A DNA stretch of 64,000 nucleotides from CAVQRB01 sp963715055 (GTDB lineage: Bacteria; Pseudomonadota; Alphaproteobacteria; Rhodobacterales; Rhodobacteraceae), in assembly GCA_963715055.1 (NCBI GenBank), contig CAVQRB010000006.1:310001-374000 (forward strand), read 5' to 3'. Below, piece by piece: positions 17,621 to 26,160 of this stretch. The notes below the pieces were generated by a model. The model ran no database searches and was not told where the DNA came from. It worked only from the letters and a program-made list of their open reading frames with translations. Every line of letters begins with the position of its first letter. Position 1 is the stretch's first letter. Made by a program: the position numbers and the translations under genes.

Positions 17621-17632
17621 ATAAGAACTTAT
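17621..17632. promoter_or_regulatory. Palindrome in the nitroreductase-sdhB divergent promoter region
   Basis: ATAAG-AA-CTTAT is a 12-base inverted repeat in a short AT-rich region between two divergent genes. A second weak repeat (GTAA-N7-TTAC, 17599-17613) lies next to it. These are candidate regulator sites. No recognised consensus such as FNR is matched. Confidence 0.4.
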
Positions 17633-17685
17633 TCCTTCTGGTTAGTATTGCTCTCAGTTATATCATGAGTTGAAACGTTTCGGCG

Positions 17686-18432
17686 ATGGTTGAGGAGACC
17701 GTTTTGAGCGAAGTCTCTCAGAAACTTGATGTATCGGTCTGGCGCGGCGATGCGGCGGGCGGCTCCTACCAGAGATTTGACGTGCCCGCGCAGGACAGCC
17801 AGACCATTCTGGATGTCGTCTCCTGGATACAGCAATACGCCGATGCCACTCTGACCTATCGCTTCGCCTGCCGTGTGGGCATGTGTGGCTCTTGCGCGAT
17901 GATGGTGAACGATGTGCCGCGCTGGACCTGTCGAACCCATGTGAAAAAGGTGCTGAAAGACGGCAAGCTGCGGATCGGGCCGCTGCGCAACCTGCCGGTG
18001 ATCAAGGATCTGGCTGCCGACATGGACCCGTTCTTCGACAAATGGGTCGCGGCGGGCGGCGTTCACAGCCCGAGCGCCTCACGCGACGAGCCCATGCCCG
18101 CGATCGATCCAGCGTCGGAAATCCGCGTCGAGGCCAGCGCCGGGATCGAATGCATCAACTGCTCGGTCTGCTATGCGGCCTGCGACACCGTCGCCGGAAA
18201 CCCGGATTACCTCGGGCCCGCGGCGCTGCAACGCGCCTGGACGCTTTACAACGATGAAAAGCACGGCAACCGGCAAGGCATTCTCGATGCGGTTTCGGGC
18301 GCTGGCGGGTGTCACAACTGCCACTCCATGGGCAGTTGCACAACCTATTGCCCCAATGAGCTCGACCCGATGTCCGCCATCGCCGGACTGAAGCGCGAAA
18401 CCGCGAAATCCTTCTTCCGGAGGCGCAGGTAG
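17686..18432 (+). CDS. sdhB: Succinate dehydrogenase/fumarate reductase iron-sulfur subunit
   Basis: The electron-transfer subunit with three Fe-S centres. The [2Fe-2S] ligands are in CRVGMCGSC plus a further Cys in RWTCRTH. The second cluster motif is CINCSVCYAAC. The third is CHNCHSMGSCTTYCP, with an extra Cys compared with E. coli SdhB. It passes electrons between the flavoprotein (fourth gene) and the membrane anchors (second and third genes). The iron-sulfur gene comes first here, unlike the usual sdhCDAB order. ATG 17686 lacks a ribosome site; TTG 17704 has GAGGAG 6 nt upstream and may be the true start. Confidence 0.88.
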   Translation: MVEETVLSEVSQKLDVSVWRGDAAGGSYQRFDVPAQDSQTILDVVSWIQQYADATLTYRFACRVGMCGSCAMMVNDVPRWTCRTHVKKVLKDGKLRIGPLRNLPVIKDLAADMDPFFDKWVAAGGVHSPSASRDEPMPAIDPASEIRVEASAGIECINCSVCYAACDTVAGNPDYLGPAALQRAWTLYNDEKHGNRQGILDAVSGAGGCHNCHSMGSCTTYCPNELDPMSAIAGLKRETAKSFFRRRR

Positions 18433-18433
18433 C

Positions 18434-18772
18434 ATGCTCGACCTCAGGCTTTACATGCTGCAACGGCTGTCGGCTCTGGTGATGGCCCCGCTGACACTGG
18501 GCCATATCGCGGTGATGATCTATGCGGTGCAGGGCGGGCTTTCGGCGGAGGAGATCCTGGGGCGCACGCAAGGGTCGGTGTTCTGGTTCCTGTTCTATGG
18601 AACATTCGTGCTGGCGGTCTCGCTGCATGCGGCGATCGGTCTGCGGGTCATCCTGCATGAGTTGACGGGCCTGCGTGGCGGCGGCCTCAGCTTGGCCATG
18701 TGGGCGATTGGCCTCGTGCTTCTCGCCATGGGTCTGCGGGCGGTCTTCGCCGTGACGGCAGGTGCGCCTTGA
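18434..18772 (+). CDS. sdhC: Succinate dehydrogenase/fumarate reductase cytochrome b-type membrane anchor, first subunit
   Basis: A 112-residue membrane protein with three hydrophobic segments and conserved RLSALVMAPLTLGHI and LHAAIGLRVILHEL stretches, whose His residues are candidates for haem b or quinone contact. It starts one base after the sdhB stop and overlaps the next gene at TTGA. Position and size identify it as one of the paired anchors. Whether haem is bound is not certain. Confidence 0.8.
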   Translation: MLDLRLYMLQRLSALVMAPLTLGHIAVMIYAVQGGLSAEEILGRTQGSVFWFLFYGTFVLAVSLHAAIGLRVILHELTGLRGGGLSLAMWAIGLVLLAMGLRAVFAVTAGAP

Positions 18773-19107
18773 GGCCGCCGCGCGCGCATCCGCTCTGGCT
18801 CGCCTTCGTGCTCCACCGGGTGTCCGGGGTGCTTCTGGCGCTGTTCCTGCCTTTGCATTTCTGGGTCCTGTCTCTGGCCTTGACACAGCCTGAGCAGCTC
18901 AACCAGTTTCTGAGCTTCACCGAGCAACCCGTTGTCAAGGCGGCAGAGTTTGGATTGGTCTTCCTTTTGGCCGTGCATGTGTTCGGCGGTCTGCGTCTCA
19001 TGGCGATGGAGTGGCTCCCCTGGTCGGCGCCGCAAAAGACGCTGGCAGCCGCTGCAGTTGGCGTGGCCTTCCTGATATCCGGCTCCTTTTTTTTGCAGGT
19101 GATCTGA
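18769..19107 (+). CDS. sdhD: Succinate dehydrogenase/fumarate reductase membrane anchor, second subunit
   Basis: A 112-residue protein with three membrane helices. HPLWLAFVLHRVSGVLLALF and VHVFGGLRLMAMEWL match the SdhC-type anchor pattern in which HR and a later His frame haem b. The start is TTG 18769, overlapping the sdhC stop (TTGA). No ATG is present in a suitable place, so the weak start probably sets anchor levels through coupling. It is followed after one base by the flavoprotein gene. Confidence 0.78.
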   Translation: MRPPRAHPLWLAFVLHRVSGVLLALFLPLHFWVLSLALTQPEQLNQFLSFTEQPVVKAAEFGLVFLLAVHVFGGLRLMAMEWLPWSAPQKTLAAAAVGVAFLISGSFFLQVI

Positions 19108-19108
19108 C

Positions 19109-20866
19109 ATGCGCCCCGACATCGACCGCCACGACACCGACATCCTGATCCTCGGCACCGGGGGCGCTGGGCTCTTCGCGGCGCTTCACGCCCAGCAAAC
19201 GGCACCGGAAGGCACCAAGATCACCATCGCCGTGAAGGGCCTCATCGGGAAATGCGGCTGCACGCGCATGGTGCAGGGCGGCTACAACGTGGCCCTGGGC
19301 GGTGGCGACACGGTTGAGCGGCATTTCATGGATACGATCGAGGGGGGCAAATGGCTCCCCGATCAGGACATGGCCTGGCGGCTCTGCGAGCAGGCGGTGG
19401 TGCGCATCCGGGAATTGGAGAACGAGATCGGGTGCTTTTTTGACCGTAACCCGGACGGGACGCTGCACCAGAAAGCCTTCGCCGGGCAGACGGCGGACCG
19501 TACGGTGCACAAGGGCGACTTGACCGGCATCGAGATCATCAACCGCCTGATGGAACAGGTGCTGAGCCGTCCGGTGGAAAAGCTGCAGGAGCATCGCGCC
19601 ATCGGACTGATCCCCACCAGGGACGGCAAGGCGCTGGCGGGTGTGTTGATGATCGACATGCGAACCGGGAAATTCCGTTTCGTGCGCGCCAAGACCGTGC
19701 TGATGGCCACGGGCGGCGGGCCGACCATGTACAAGTACCACACGCCGAGCGGCGACAAGACCATGGACGGGCTCGCCATGGCGCTGCGGGTGGGCTTGCC
19801 CCTGCGCGACATGGAAATGGTGCAGTTCCACCCCACGGGACTTCTGGCAGGCGAGCACAGCCGCATGACCGGCACGGTGCTGGAGGAGGGCTTGCGCGGG
19901 GCGGGCGGGCAGCTTCTGAACGCCGCCGGCAAGCGCTTCATGTTCGACTATGACGCCAAGGGTGAACGCGCGACCCGCGACGTGGTAAGCCGTGGCATCT
20001 ACGCCGAGATGCGCAAGAACAACGATCCCAAGCAGAAGGGCATGTTCATTTCGATGTCGCACCTCGGGCCGGACACTGTGCGGGCGAAGTTCAAGGGCAT
20101 GGTCAAGCGCTGCGAGGACAGCGGTTTCGATCTGGCCGGCGGTCTGGTCGAAGTGGTCCCGACAGCGCATTACTTCATGGGCGGTGTGGTGGTCGATGTG
20201 GACACACGTACCGCTCTCGAAGGGCTTTACGTAGCCGGCGAGGACGCGGGCGGGGCTCATGGCTCGAACCGGCTGGGTGGCAATGGTGTCGCCAATTCAA
20301 CCGTTTACGGTGGCATTGCGGGCGATGTGATGGGGTCGGACATCCGGTCCATGAATGCCCTGCGTGATCCTGACGAAACCGTGCTCGAAGCCGAAGCCCT
20401 GCGTGCGGTGCATCCGCTGACCCGCAAACCGCAACTGGTCCAGCCGCTGCGCAACCGCTTGCAGGAAGCCATGTGGGAGGATGTGGGCGTCATGCGCACC
20501 GCTGCCGGGATGACGCGCGGGCTGGCCCGGACCCGCGAGATCCACCGCGACCTGATGGAGGTCGGCGTGGCCTCCGACGCCCTCGCGTTCAACCTCACCT
20601 GGCACGACTGGCTGAACCTCGCGAGCCTCTGCGAGGTCTCCGAGGTCATCGCGAAGGCGGGGCTCATGCGTGAGAACTCCCGTGGCGCGCATTTCCGCGA
20701 GGATTTCCCCGAACCCGGGGCCCTGGAAGACAGCTATTTCACCGTTGCCCGCAAGACCGGCGAGACCGTCGAGGTCACGCGGGAGGACGTCAAATTCACC
20801 ATCGTGCGTCCGGGCCAGACGATCCTGCCCGAGGGTGCACCCGAAACTCTGGTGGCCGCTCAATGA
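19109..20866 (+). CDS. sdhA: Fumarate reductase/succinate dehydrogenase flavoprotein subunit lacking the flavin-linking His
   Basis: A 585-residue FAD protein that interconverts fumarate and succinate. The Rossmann start ILILGTGGAGLFAAL, substrate motifs QFHPTG, EEGLRGAGG, RDVVSRGI (general acid Arg), HYFMGG and GSNRLGGN are all present. At the site where SdhA and FrdA have Ser-His-Thr with His bonded to FAD, this protein has Gly50-Cys51-Thr52 (GKCGCTRMVQGG). FAD is therefore probably not attached through histidine. E. coli FrdA variants changed at this His are known to keep fumarate reduction but lose succinate oxidation, so this complex may work mainly as a fumarate reductase. It is the fourth gene of the operon. 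Confidence 0.87.
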   Translation: MRPDIDRHDTDILILGTGGAGLFAALHAQQTAPEGTKITIAVKGLIGKCGCTRMVQGGYNVALGGGDTVERHFMDTIEGGKWLPDQDMAWRLCEQAVVRIRELENEIGCFFDRNPDGTLHQKAFAGQTADRTVHKGDLTGIEIINRLMEQVLSRPVEKLQEHRAIGLIPTRDGKALAGVLMIDMRTGKFRFVRAKTVLMATGGGPTMYKYHTPSGDKTMDGLAMALRVGLPLRDMEMVQFHPTGLLAGEHSRMTGTVLEEGLRGAGGQLLNAAGKRFMFDYDAKGERATRDVVSRGIYAEMRKNNDPKQKGMFISMSHLGPDTVRAKFKGMVKRCEDSGFDLAGGLVEVVPTAHYFMGGVVVDVDTRTALEGLYVAGEDAGGAHGSNRLGGNGVANSTVYGGIAGDVMGSDIRSMNALRDPDETVLEAEALRAVHPLTRKPQLVQPLRNRLQEAMWEDVGVMRTAAGMTRGLARTREIHRDLMEVGVASDALAFNLTWHDWLNLASLCEVSEVIAKAGLMRENSRGAHFREDFPEPGALEDSYFTVARKTGETVEVTREDVKFTIVRPGQTILPEGAPETLVAAQ

Positions 20867-20905
20867 TACCCATTGACCTTATTCAGAAGAACGGCCGAGA
20901 CGCTC

Positions 20906-21832
20906 ATGGCCAAGGCTGCAATCGAGATCCCCGAAGACTATCTCGACGGGTTGAAGGCGGCTTCCGAAACCGAGGATGGGGACCTTTCATCCTTCGTTCT
21001 CAAGGCAATGCTCGACAACTACGAGGCCGCCAAGGAAGACCGGCGCGCGATGTGCGGCGATACCGGCGTGCCGCGCTGGTTCATCAAGATGGGCAACGAG
21101 GCGCGCATCGAAGGTGGCCCCGTGGCGCTGGAGGCCGCGCTGCGCCGGGCGACGGCCAAGGCCACCAGCGACGTGCCGCTGCGGCCCAACCGCGTGCATC
21201 CGCTGTGGCGGACGGACCACAACAACAACGTCGGCATCGGCGCGCCGGAGATCGAATACGGCTTTGAGCCCGAGGGCGACTGGATCGACCTCATCACCGT
21301 GCACAAGGGCGGTCTTTTCGGTACGGACTACCGCATGCTCTTCCCGTCGGACGGCATTCAGGGGATCAAACGCTTCTATCTCGACAGTCTGATGGCTTTC
21401 GGCAAGCGCGGTCTGGCCTGCCAGCCGGCGATCATCGGGATCGGGCTCGGGGGGTCGAAGGACACCTGCATGGTGCTGGGCAAACGCGCTTCCGTCCTGC
21501 GCACCGTGGGCAGCCGCAACTCCGACCCGCGCATCGCGGCGATGGAGGATGAGTTCAAGGAGCTGGGCAATTCCATCGGCATGGGGGCGATGGGATTTGT
21601 CGGCAAGAACATGGTGATAGATTGCAACATTGAAGTGGGTTACTGCCACACGGGCGGCATGCAGATGTCGGTGCATGCCTTCTGTCTGTCCTCGCGTCGG
21701 GCCGTGGCACGGCTCTTTCCGGACGGCCGGGTGGAGCATCGCACGGACCCCGACTGGTTCACGCCCTACCAGCGCCGCGAGACGGTGGAGTGGCAGCCCG
21801 ATGCGGCCTTCACACAGGAAGCACAGGCATGA
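20906..21832 (+). CDS. Class I fumarate hydratase alpha subunit (TtdA-like)
   Basis: The N-terminal half of a two-subunit [4Fe-4S] hydro-lyase of the fumarase/tartrate dehydratase family. It has MCGDTGVPRWF, GIGLGGSKDTCMVLGKRA and GYCHTGGMQMSVHAFC, and the Cys in each is a candidate cluster ligand. It overlaps the beta gene at ATGA. ATG 20906 is chosen; a TTG at 20873 is an alternative. Placed behind the succinate/fumarate complex it should interconvert malate and fumarate, but tartrate or mesaconate cannot be excluded from sequence. Confidence 0.85.
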   Translation: MAKAAIEIPEDYLDGLKAASETEDGDLSSFVLKAMLDNYEAAKEDRRAMCGDTGVPRWFIKMGNEARIEGGPVALEAALRRATAKATSDVPLRPNRVHPLWRTDHNNNVGIGAPEIEYGFEPEGDWIDLITVHKGGLFGTDYRMLFPSDGIQGIKRFYLDSLMAFGKRGLACQPAIIGIGLGGSKDTCMVLGKRASVLRTVGSRNSDPRIAAMEDEFKELGNSIGMGAMGFVGKNMVIDCNIEVGYCHTGGMQMSVHAFCLSSRRAVARLFPDGRVEHRTDPDWFTPYQRRETVEWQPDAAFTQEAQA

Positions 21833-22497
21833 AACTACGCGAAGTCGTTCTGAGTACCACGCCCACGCCCGAGGCCATCGCCGAGCTGCGTCTGGGCGAT
21901 ATCGTCTATCTCGACGGGCTGATCTATACGGCGCGCGAGGGTGTCTACATGCGGGCGCTGGAGGAAAAGGCCAACATCCCGATGGAACTGCCCTCACAAA
22001 GTGCCGCGAACTTCCATTGCTCCCCGGCGGCGGTGATCCGCGAGGACGGCTCCTTCGATCTGGGCGCGGTCACGGCCACCGCCAGTTTCCGTTTCGCCAA
22101 ATGGCTGCCCGAATGGATGGCCAAGACCGGCGCGCGGCTGATCATCGGCAAGGGCGGCATGTCGTCAAGGGACTACAAGGAGTATTTCGTGCCCAATGGG
22201 GCGGTGTATCTCTCGACCGTGGGCTATGGCACCGGCGCGCTGCTGGGGCGCGGCGTGGAGACCGTCGAAGCCGTGCACTGGCACGAGGAGCTTGGCATCG
22301 CGCAGGCCATGTGGGTGATCCGGGCGCGGCGGATGGGGCCTTTCATCGTGGCCTCGAACCTGCAGGGCGAGTGTCTCTTCGAGCGCGAGAACGCCAAGAT
22401 CGTACAGAACATCGACCGGATCTATGAAGGCACCAAACCCGCGGTGCTCAAACGCTACGGCGAGAGCGATGATCGGTCCGACGAGGTGATCGGCTAG
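21829..22497 (+). CDS. Class I fumarate hydratase beta subunit (TtdB-like)
   Basis: The C-terminal swivelling domain of class I fumarase as a separate 222-residue subunit. It opens with LREVVLSTTPTPEAIAELRL plus GD and carries GPTTA-like and KGGMSSRDY substrate-contact segments. It is translationally coupled to the alpha subunit (ATGA). It is the sixth and last gene of the operon, and the following sequence is a decayed insertion element. The fused single-chain form is usual for E. coli FumA; the split form is common in archaea, anaerobes and in TtdAB. Confidence 0.85.
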   Translation: MKLREVVLSTTPTPEAIAELRLGDIVYLDGLIYTAREGVYMRALEEKANIPMELPSQSAANFHCSPAAVIREDGSFDLGAVTATASFRFAKWLPEWMAKTGARLIIGKGGMSSRDYKEYFVPNGAVYLSTVGYGTGALLGRGVETVEAVHWHEELGIAQAMWVIRARRMGPFIVASNLQGECLFERENAKIVQNIDRIYEGTKPAVLKRYGESDDRSDEVIG

Positions 22498-22559
22498 GCC
22501 CCACACCGAAACCTGGCGACCGGCGTCCGGGGCGTGCTGGTTCACTCATCGAAAGGAGA

Positions 22560-23360
22560 AGGGCCGCATGCTCGCTGCGCGTTGACGGGCTTCGCGTGGT
22601 CCGCCATCGCACCGTTTCTGCCGCCCAAGCCGCCCAAGCCGCACAGGCCGCGCGGGGTGATGCGCGGCGCGGGCCGGAATCGCCGAGCGCCATGGCCCCC
22701 ATACGACCTGCCGCACCGGTGTCGCACGATGGGCGCGTCCGGGTGTATGGGGCCCGATATCCGGTGCGGTTTCAGTGGCTTGCGAAGGCCCGAAGCCGTC
22801 GGTGGACAGCATCTCCGCCCGCACGGAACCAACGCCAAAAGGGGGGAGCGGCCGCCGGCACCGCCCCTGTGGCTGACCTCCGGGCCCTCTGCACGGGGCG
22901 CGCGCGCGCCGGGGGCGGTTCGACCCGTGCCGGCAGTCGAAACGCGGGTTCGACGAGAGGGGCCGAGGATCGACACCGTGACCGATGGCGCGACCTGCCG
23001 ATCCGCCCGAAGCGGACCGCCGGGCAGGCGCATGACGGACGCTCCGCCGACCACTTGCCGGGCACCGCCGGGCCGGGCCGGACCCTGCCGGCCGACGCCG
23101 CCCATGACAAACCGCCTGCGCGACCGACGTGCCCGGACCGGCGCCAGCGCCGTCCTCCGCCCATCCCCGCCGCTGCACACCCGCGCCGCCGGAGCGCGAT
23201 GCCTGCCACCGCCGCTCCCGGATCGAGCGGCTCCGGGCAAACCTCAAACAGGTCGGAGCCAACGCACCCCGACACGCAAAACACGAGGCCGACATCTGCC
23301 TCGCCCTGATCAGGCCCGCCGCACCACCCATCCGGTCGCACGTTCATGAGCCGGTGGATT
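22560..23360 (+). pseudogene. Degenerate IS5-family transposase
   Basis: Three forward frames together recall an IS5 (IS427-type) transposase. The N-terminal part reads LTGFAWSAIAPFLPPKP and RRAPWPPYDLP, compared with the family pattern LTDFEWSAIAPLLP and RSGAPWRDLP. The middle, in a second frame, reads KRTAGQAHDGRSADHLPGT. The end, in a third frame, reads RIERLRANLKQ and RHAKHEADICLALIRPAA, the usual IS5 tail. At least two frameshifts and many substitutions separate them. I could not find terminal inverted repeats. The long overlapping open frames on both strands here are effects of high GC. The element ends against the stop of the OsmC fusion gene. Confidence 0.7.
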
Positions 23361-23364
23361 GGGT

Positions 23365-24579
23365 TCAGACGACCATTTCGGTGATGACGGTGGAGGAGCG
23401 CTCGAGAGTGCGGTGCACCGGGCATTTGTCGGCGATTTCCATCAGGCGCGCGCGCTGGTCTGCGTCGAGCGCCCCCTTGAGCGTGATCCGCCTGCGCCAT
23501 GTGTCGATCTTTTCACCCGTCGCCGTTTCGGCATCCTGCGCGTGCATCTTGTCATGGCTCACATCGACCGACACCCGTTCCAGCGGCCATCCCTTGCGCC
23601 TTGCATACATCCGGATCGTCATGTTGGTGCAGGCCCCCAGACCGGCCGACAGCAGGCCGTAGGGCGACAGTCCCTTGTTGGTGCCGCCATAGGCCATCGG
23701 CTCATCCGCGACGAGGTGATGCCCCTCGCCGGACGTAATGTCATTCAGAAACCCCTCCGGCCCGGCTTCGCTGACCCGCACCACCCCCTCCGGCGTGCCC
23801 GGTGGTGGGGCAGGGCGGCGCACATCGAGATAGCGCATCGCCCATGTGGCGATGACCTCGGCTGCATATTCCGCATCCTCGGCGCGGCTGACAAGGTGAT
23901 CCGCCCCGTCCAGCGTGACAAAGCTCTTGGGGTGTCTGGCAGCGCCAAAGATCTCGCCCGCATTGTCGATGGAAACGGTTTCGTCCCGGGGCGCGTGCAG
24001 CACCAGCAGCGCCGCCTTCAACCGCTGCACCGCACCGGTCAGTTCGACCTGCGAGATGTCCTCGACGAACTGTCTGCCGATCCTGAAAGGCCGTCCGCCC
24101 AGAGACACCTCCGCTGCACCCTCAGCCCTGATCTGCGGCAACGCATCGGCGAAGTGATGCGTCACGTGGCCCGGATCGAAAGGCGCGCCGATGGTGGCCA
24201 CCGCCCGGATCCCGTCCAGCCCTGCTGCGGCCTTGAGCACGGCGGCCCCGCCCAGCGAATGCCCGATCATCAGCGTGGGCGCCATGCCGCGTCGGACGAG
24301 ATAGTCATGCGCGGCGATCAGGTCGGCCACATTCGATGTGAAGGACGTGTTTTCGAACTCGCCCTGCGAATGACCGAGGCCGGTGAAGTCGAACCGCAGC
24401 ACCGCCACGCCCGCCGCGGCAAGCCGCGAGGCGATGCGCCGGGCGGCGGGGATGTCCTTGCCGCAGGTGAAGCAATGGGCAAAAACGGCCGTTGCGATCA
24501 GCGGACCTTCCGGCAGATCAAGCCGCGCGGCAAGCTCGGCACCATCATGGCCGGGGAAAGTGACGCGTTCGGTGGGCAT
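23365..24579 (-). CDS. Bifunctional alpha/beta hydrolase-OsmC family protein
   Basis: A 404-residue fusion. Residues 1-255 are an alpha/beta hydrolase with an oxyanion/HCFTCGKD segment, nucleophile elbow GHSLGG, an acid in HAPRDETVS and a late His in DGADHLVS. Residues 270-404 are an OsmC/Ohr-like domain with the two conserved cysteines in GACTNMTIRMYARRKGW and DKCPVHRTLE, which reduce organic peroxides in the family. The fusion is widespread, and the link between hydrolase and peroxide reduction is not settled. ATG 24579 has AAGGAG 6 nt upstream, so a frame extending to 24630 is not used. The gene is intact although flanked by decayed sequence. Confidence 0.85.
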   Translation of the reverse strand: MPTERVTFPGHDGAELAARLDLPEGPLIATAVFAHCFTCGKDIPAARRIASRLAAAGVAVLRFDFTGLGHSQGEFENTSFTSNVADLIAAHDYLVRRGMAPTLMIGHSLGGAAVLKAAAGLDGIRAVATIGAPFDPGHVTHHFADALPQIRAEGAAEVSLGGRPFRIGRQFVEDISQVELTGAVQRLKAALLVLHAPRDETVSIDNAGEIFGAARHPKSFVTLDGADHLVSRAEDAEYAAEVIATWAMRYLDVRRPAPPPGTPEGVVRVSEAGPEGFLNDITSGEGHHLVADEPMAYGGTNKGLSPYGLLSAGLGACTNMTIRMYARRKGWPLERVSVDVSHDKMHAQDAETATGEKIDTWRRRITLKGALDADQRARLMEIADKCPVHRTLERSSTVITEMVV

Positions 24580-24784
24580 GGGGGTCTCCTTGGTGCTGTC
24601 ACCAGAGTGGGCAAGGGGTGCGGCAAGCACAAGGGCGGTGTCACATCTCTCACGCGGACGTGCGCTTCAAGGACCTGATAACCAATTCCGGTTGACGGAT
24701 TTCATGTCGTCCCAAAAGGTTTGATGTTTCAAAACACTCGGGGACAAGTCATTATCTGCGGGCATTCCAAAGGAAAGAGATCCC

Positions 24785-26130
24785 ATGCGCCTCACCGTAC
24801 CGGAGCCCAAGATCAAACTTTACGAGACCGGGTTTCGACGGTATCGACCTTCTGGATCGGTCGAGCAACCGGCAAGCAGCTTGTCCGATCTGGTCGAACG
24901 TATAGACGATCCGATGGTGATTGCCTCGACGGTGCCTGGGGCAGTGGCAAGAGCGTCTTCTTGAAATGCTGGGTCGGGGCGCACAGATTGGAAAACGAAG
25001 GGTCGGCTCAGACCGTCTATTTCGACGCTTTTCGCCATGATTACCTCGACGATCCGCTACTGGGGTTGATGTCGGTGATCGCGGACAGGTTCGAGGCTGC
25101 GGATGAACGGCCTCAGGCTCTTGAGCGTGCCAAGAAGGCCGTTGCGGTTCTGTCGAAACCTGCTGCCCGCTTGATCCTGGCCGCAGCGACCGCAGGCGTA
25201 TCCGAACTGACCGGGGTGATCGGCGACGCGGTCGCTCACGGAAGCGCCAGAGAGGTTGAGGAGAGATTGAACGACGGTCTGGAAACAGCAAAAAGACCGC
25301 AAATCACAGATGGAAGCCTTCCGGCAGGCCTTGGGCGACCTGACGCAGGACGCCGACGGCCAGCAGCGCCGCCTTGTGATCGCCATCGACGAACTTGACC
25401 GTTGCCGTCCGGACTATGCCTTGTCGGTTCTCGAAGTGATCAAGCATTTCTTCGACGTCGACGGCGTGCATTTCGTGCTTGGGGTCAATCTGGATGAACT
25501 GGCCAATTCTGTTCGAGCCCGCTACGGCGCTGGGACCGATGCAGGACAATATCTGCAGAAGTTTGTGACCCTGACGATGCGGCTTCCGGAATCCAGTGAG
25601 CATCCCAGAACACCACGCGACAAAGTGTTGGACTATTTCAAGCAGATCGAAGGAAGTATGTCGCTGGATAGCCAATTCTGCGAGGTCGTCAGGACTTATC
25701 TTTCGCGGTCGCCGCTGAACCAGATCGTGACTCTCCGAACAATTGATCGAATCGCTACACAGATGGCTTTGGTCGAGATACCGCAAGGTGGATTTCGCCG
25801 TTGGGTCATTGGCTACCAATATACTTATTGCTGGGCTGGTGATTATGAAGACCGTCGTATCCGAAAGCCTACGGGAAAGCCCTCGACGGAACCTTTCAGG
25901 AAACAGATATTACCGAGTGTTTCGGTTCAGTCGACAAAAGTGCCGTGCCACCAGACCGAGTGGGGCAAGCCATCTCCGAAGTATGGGGAAGCCTGTTTGA
26001 CGGGGGAGAACAAATGCGTGCCAATGGACGCAGAGACATATTTGGTTCGGCAACAGATATTGAAGATATAAACTTGTCACTGCTGCGTCGGGTTGTCAGC
26101 AAGCACCTTGAAAAGTTCAGGTTGGGTTGA
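24785..26130 (+). pseudogene. KAP-type P-loop NTPase, multiply frameshifted
   Basis: Pieces in all three forward frames make one KAP NTPase. They are MRLTVPEPKIKLYETG at 24785, Walker A GAWGSGKSVFLK near 24940, FDAFRHDYLDDPLLGLM, Walker B RLVIAIDELDRCRP near 25380, VLGVNLDELANSVRARYG, a hydrophobic segment near 25810 and a C-terminus ending EKFRLG at 26130. About six indels are needed, and at least four fit a single-base change in a short run (TTT, AA, CC, AAAAA). KAP NTPases are membrane-linked and some are implicated in phage resistance. This copy cannot make the protein as sequenced. It lies between mobile-element remnants. Confidence 0.75.
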
Positions 26131-26160
26131 TCGCTTACTGAAAACTGTACTTGATCAAAT

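Noticed and set aside
22534..23500. Several overlapping long open frames on both strands
   Set aside because: Proline/arginine-rich products with no family match. The only sense comes from IS5 transposase pieces spread over three forward frames, so they are not separate genes.
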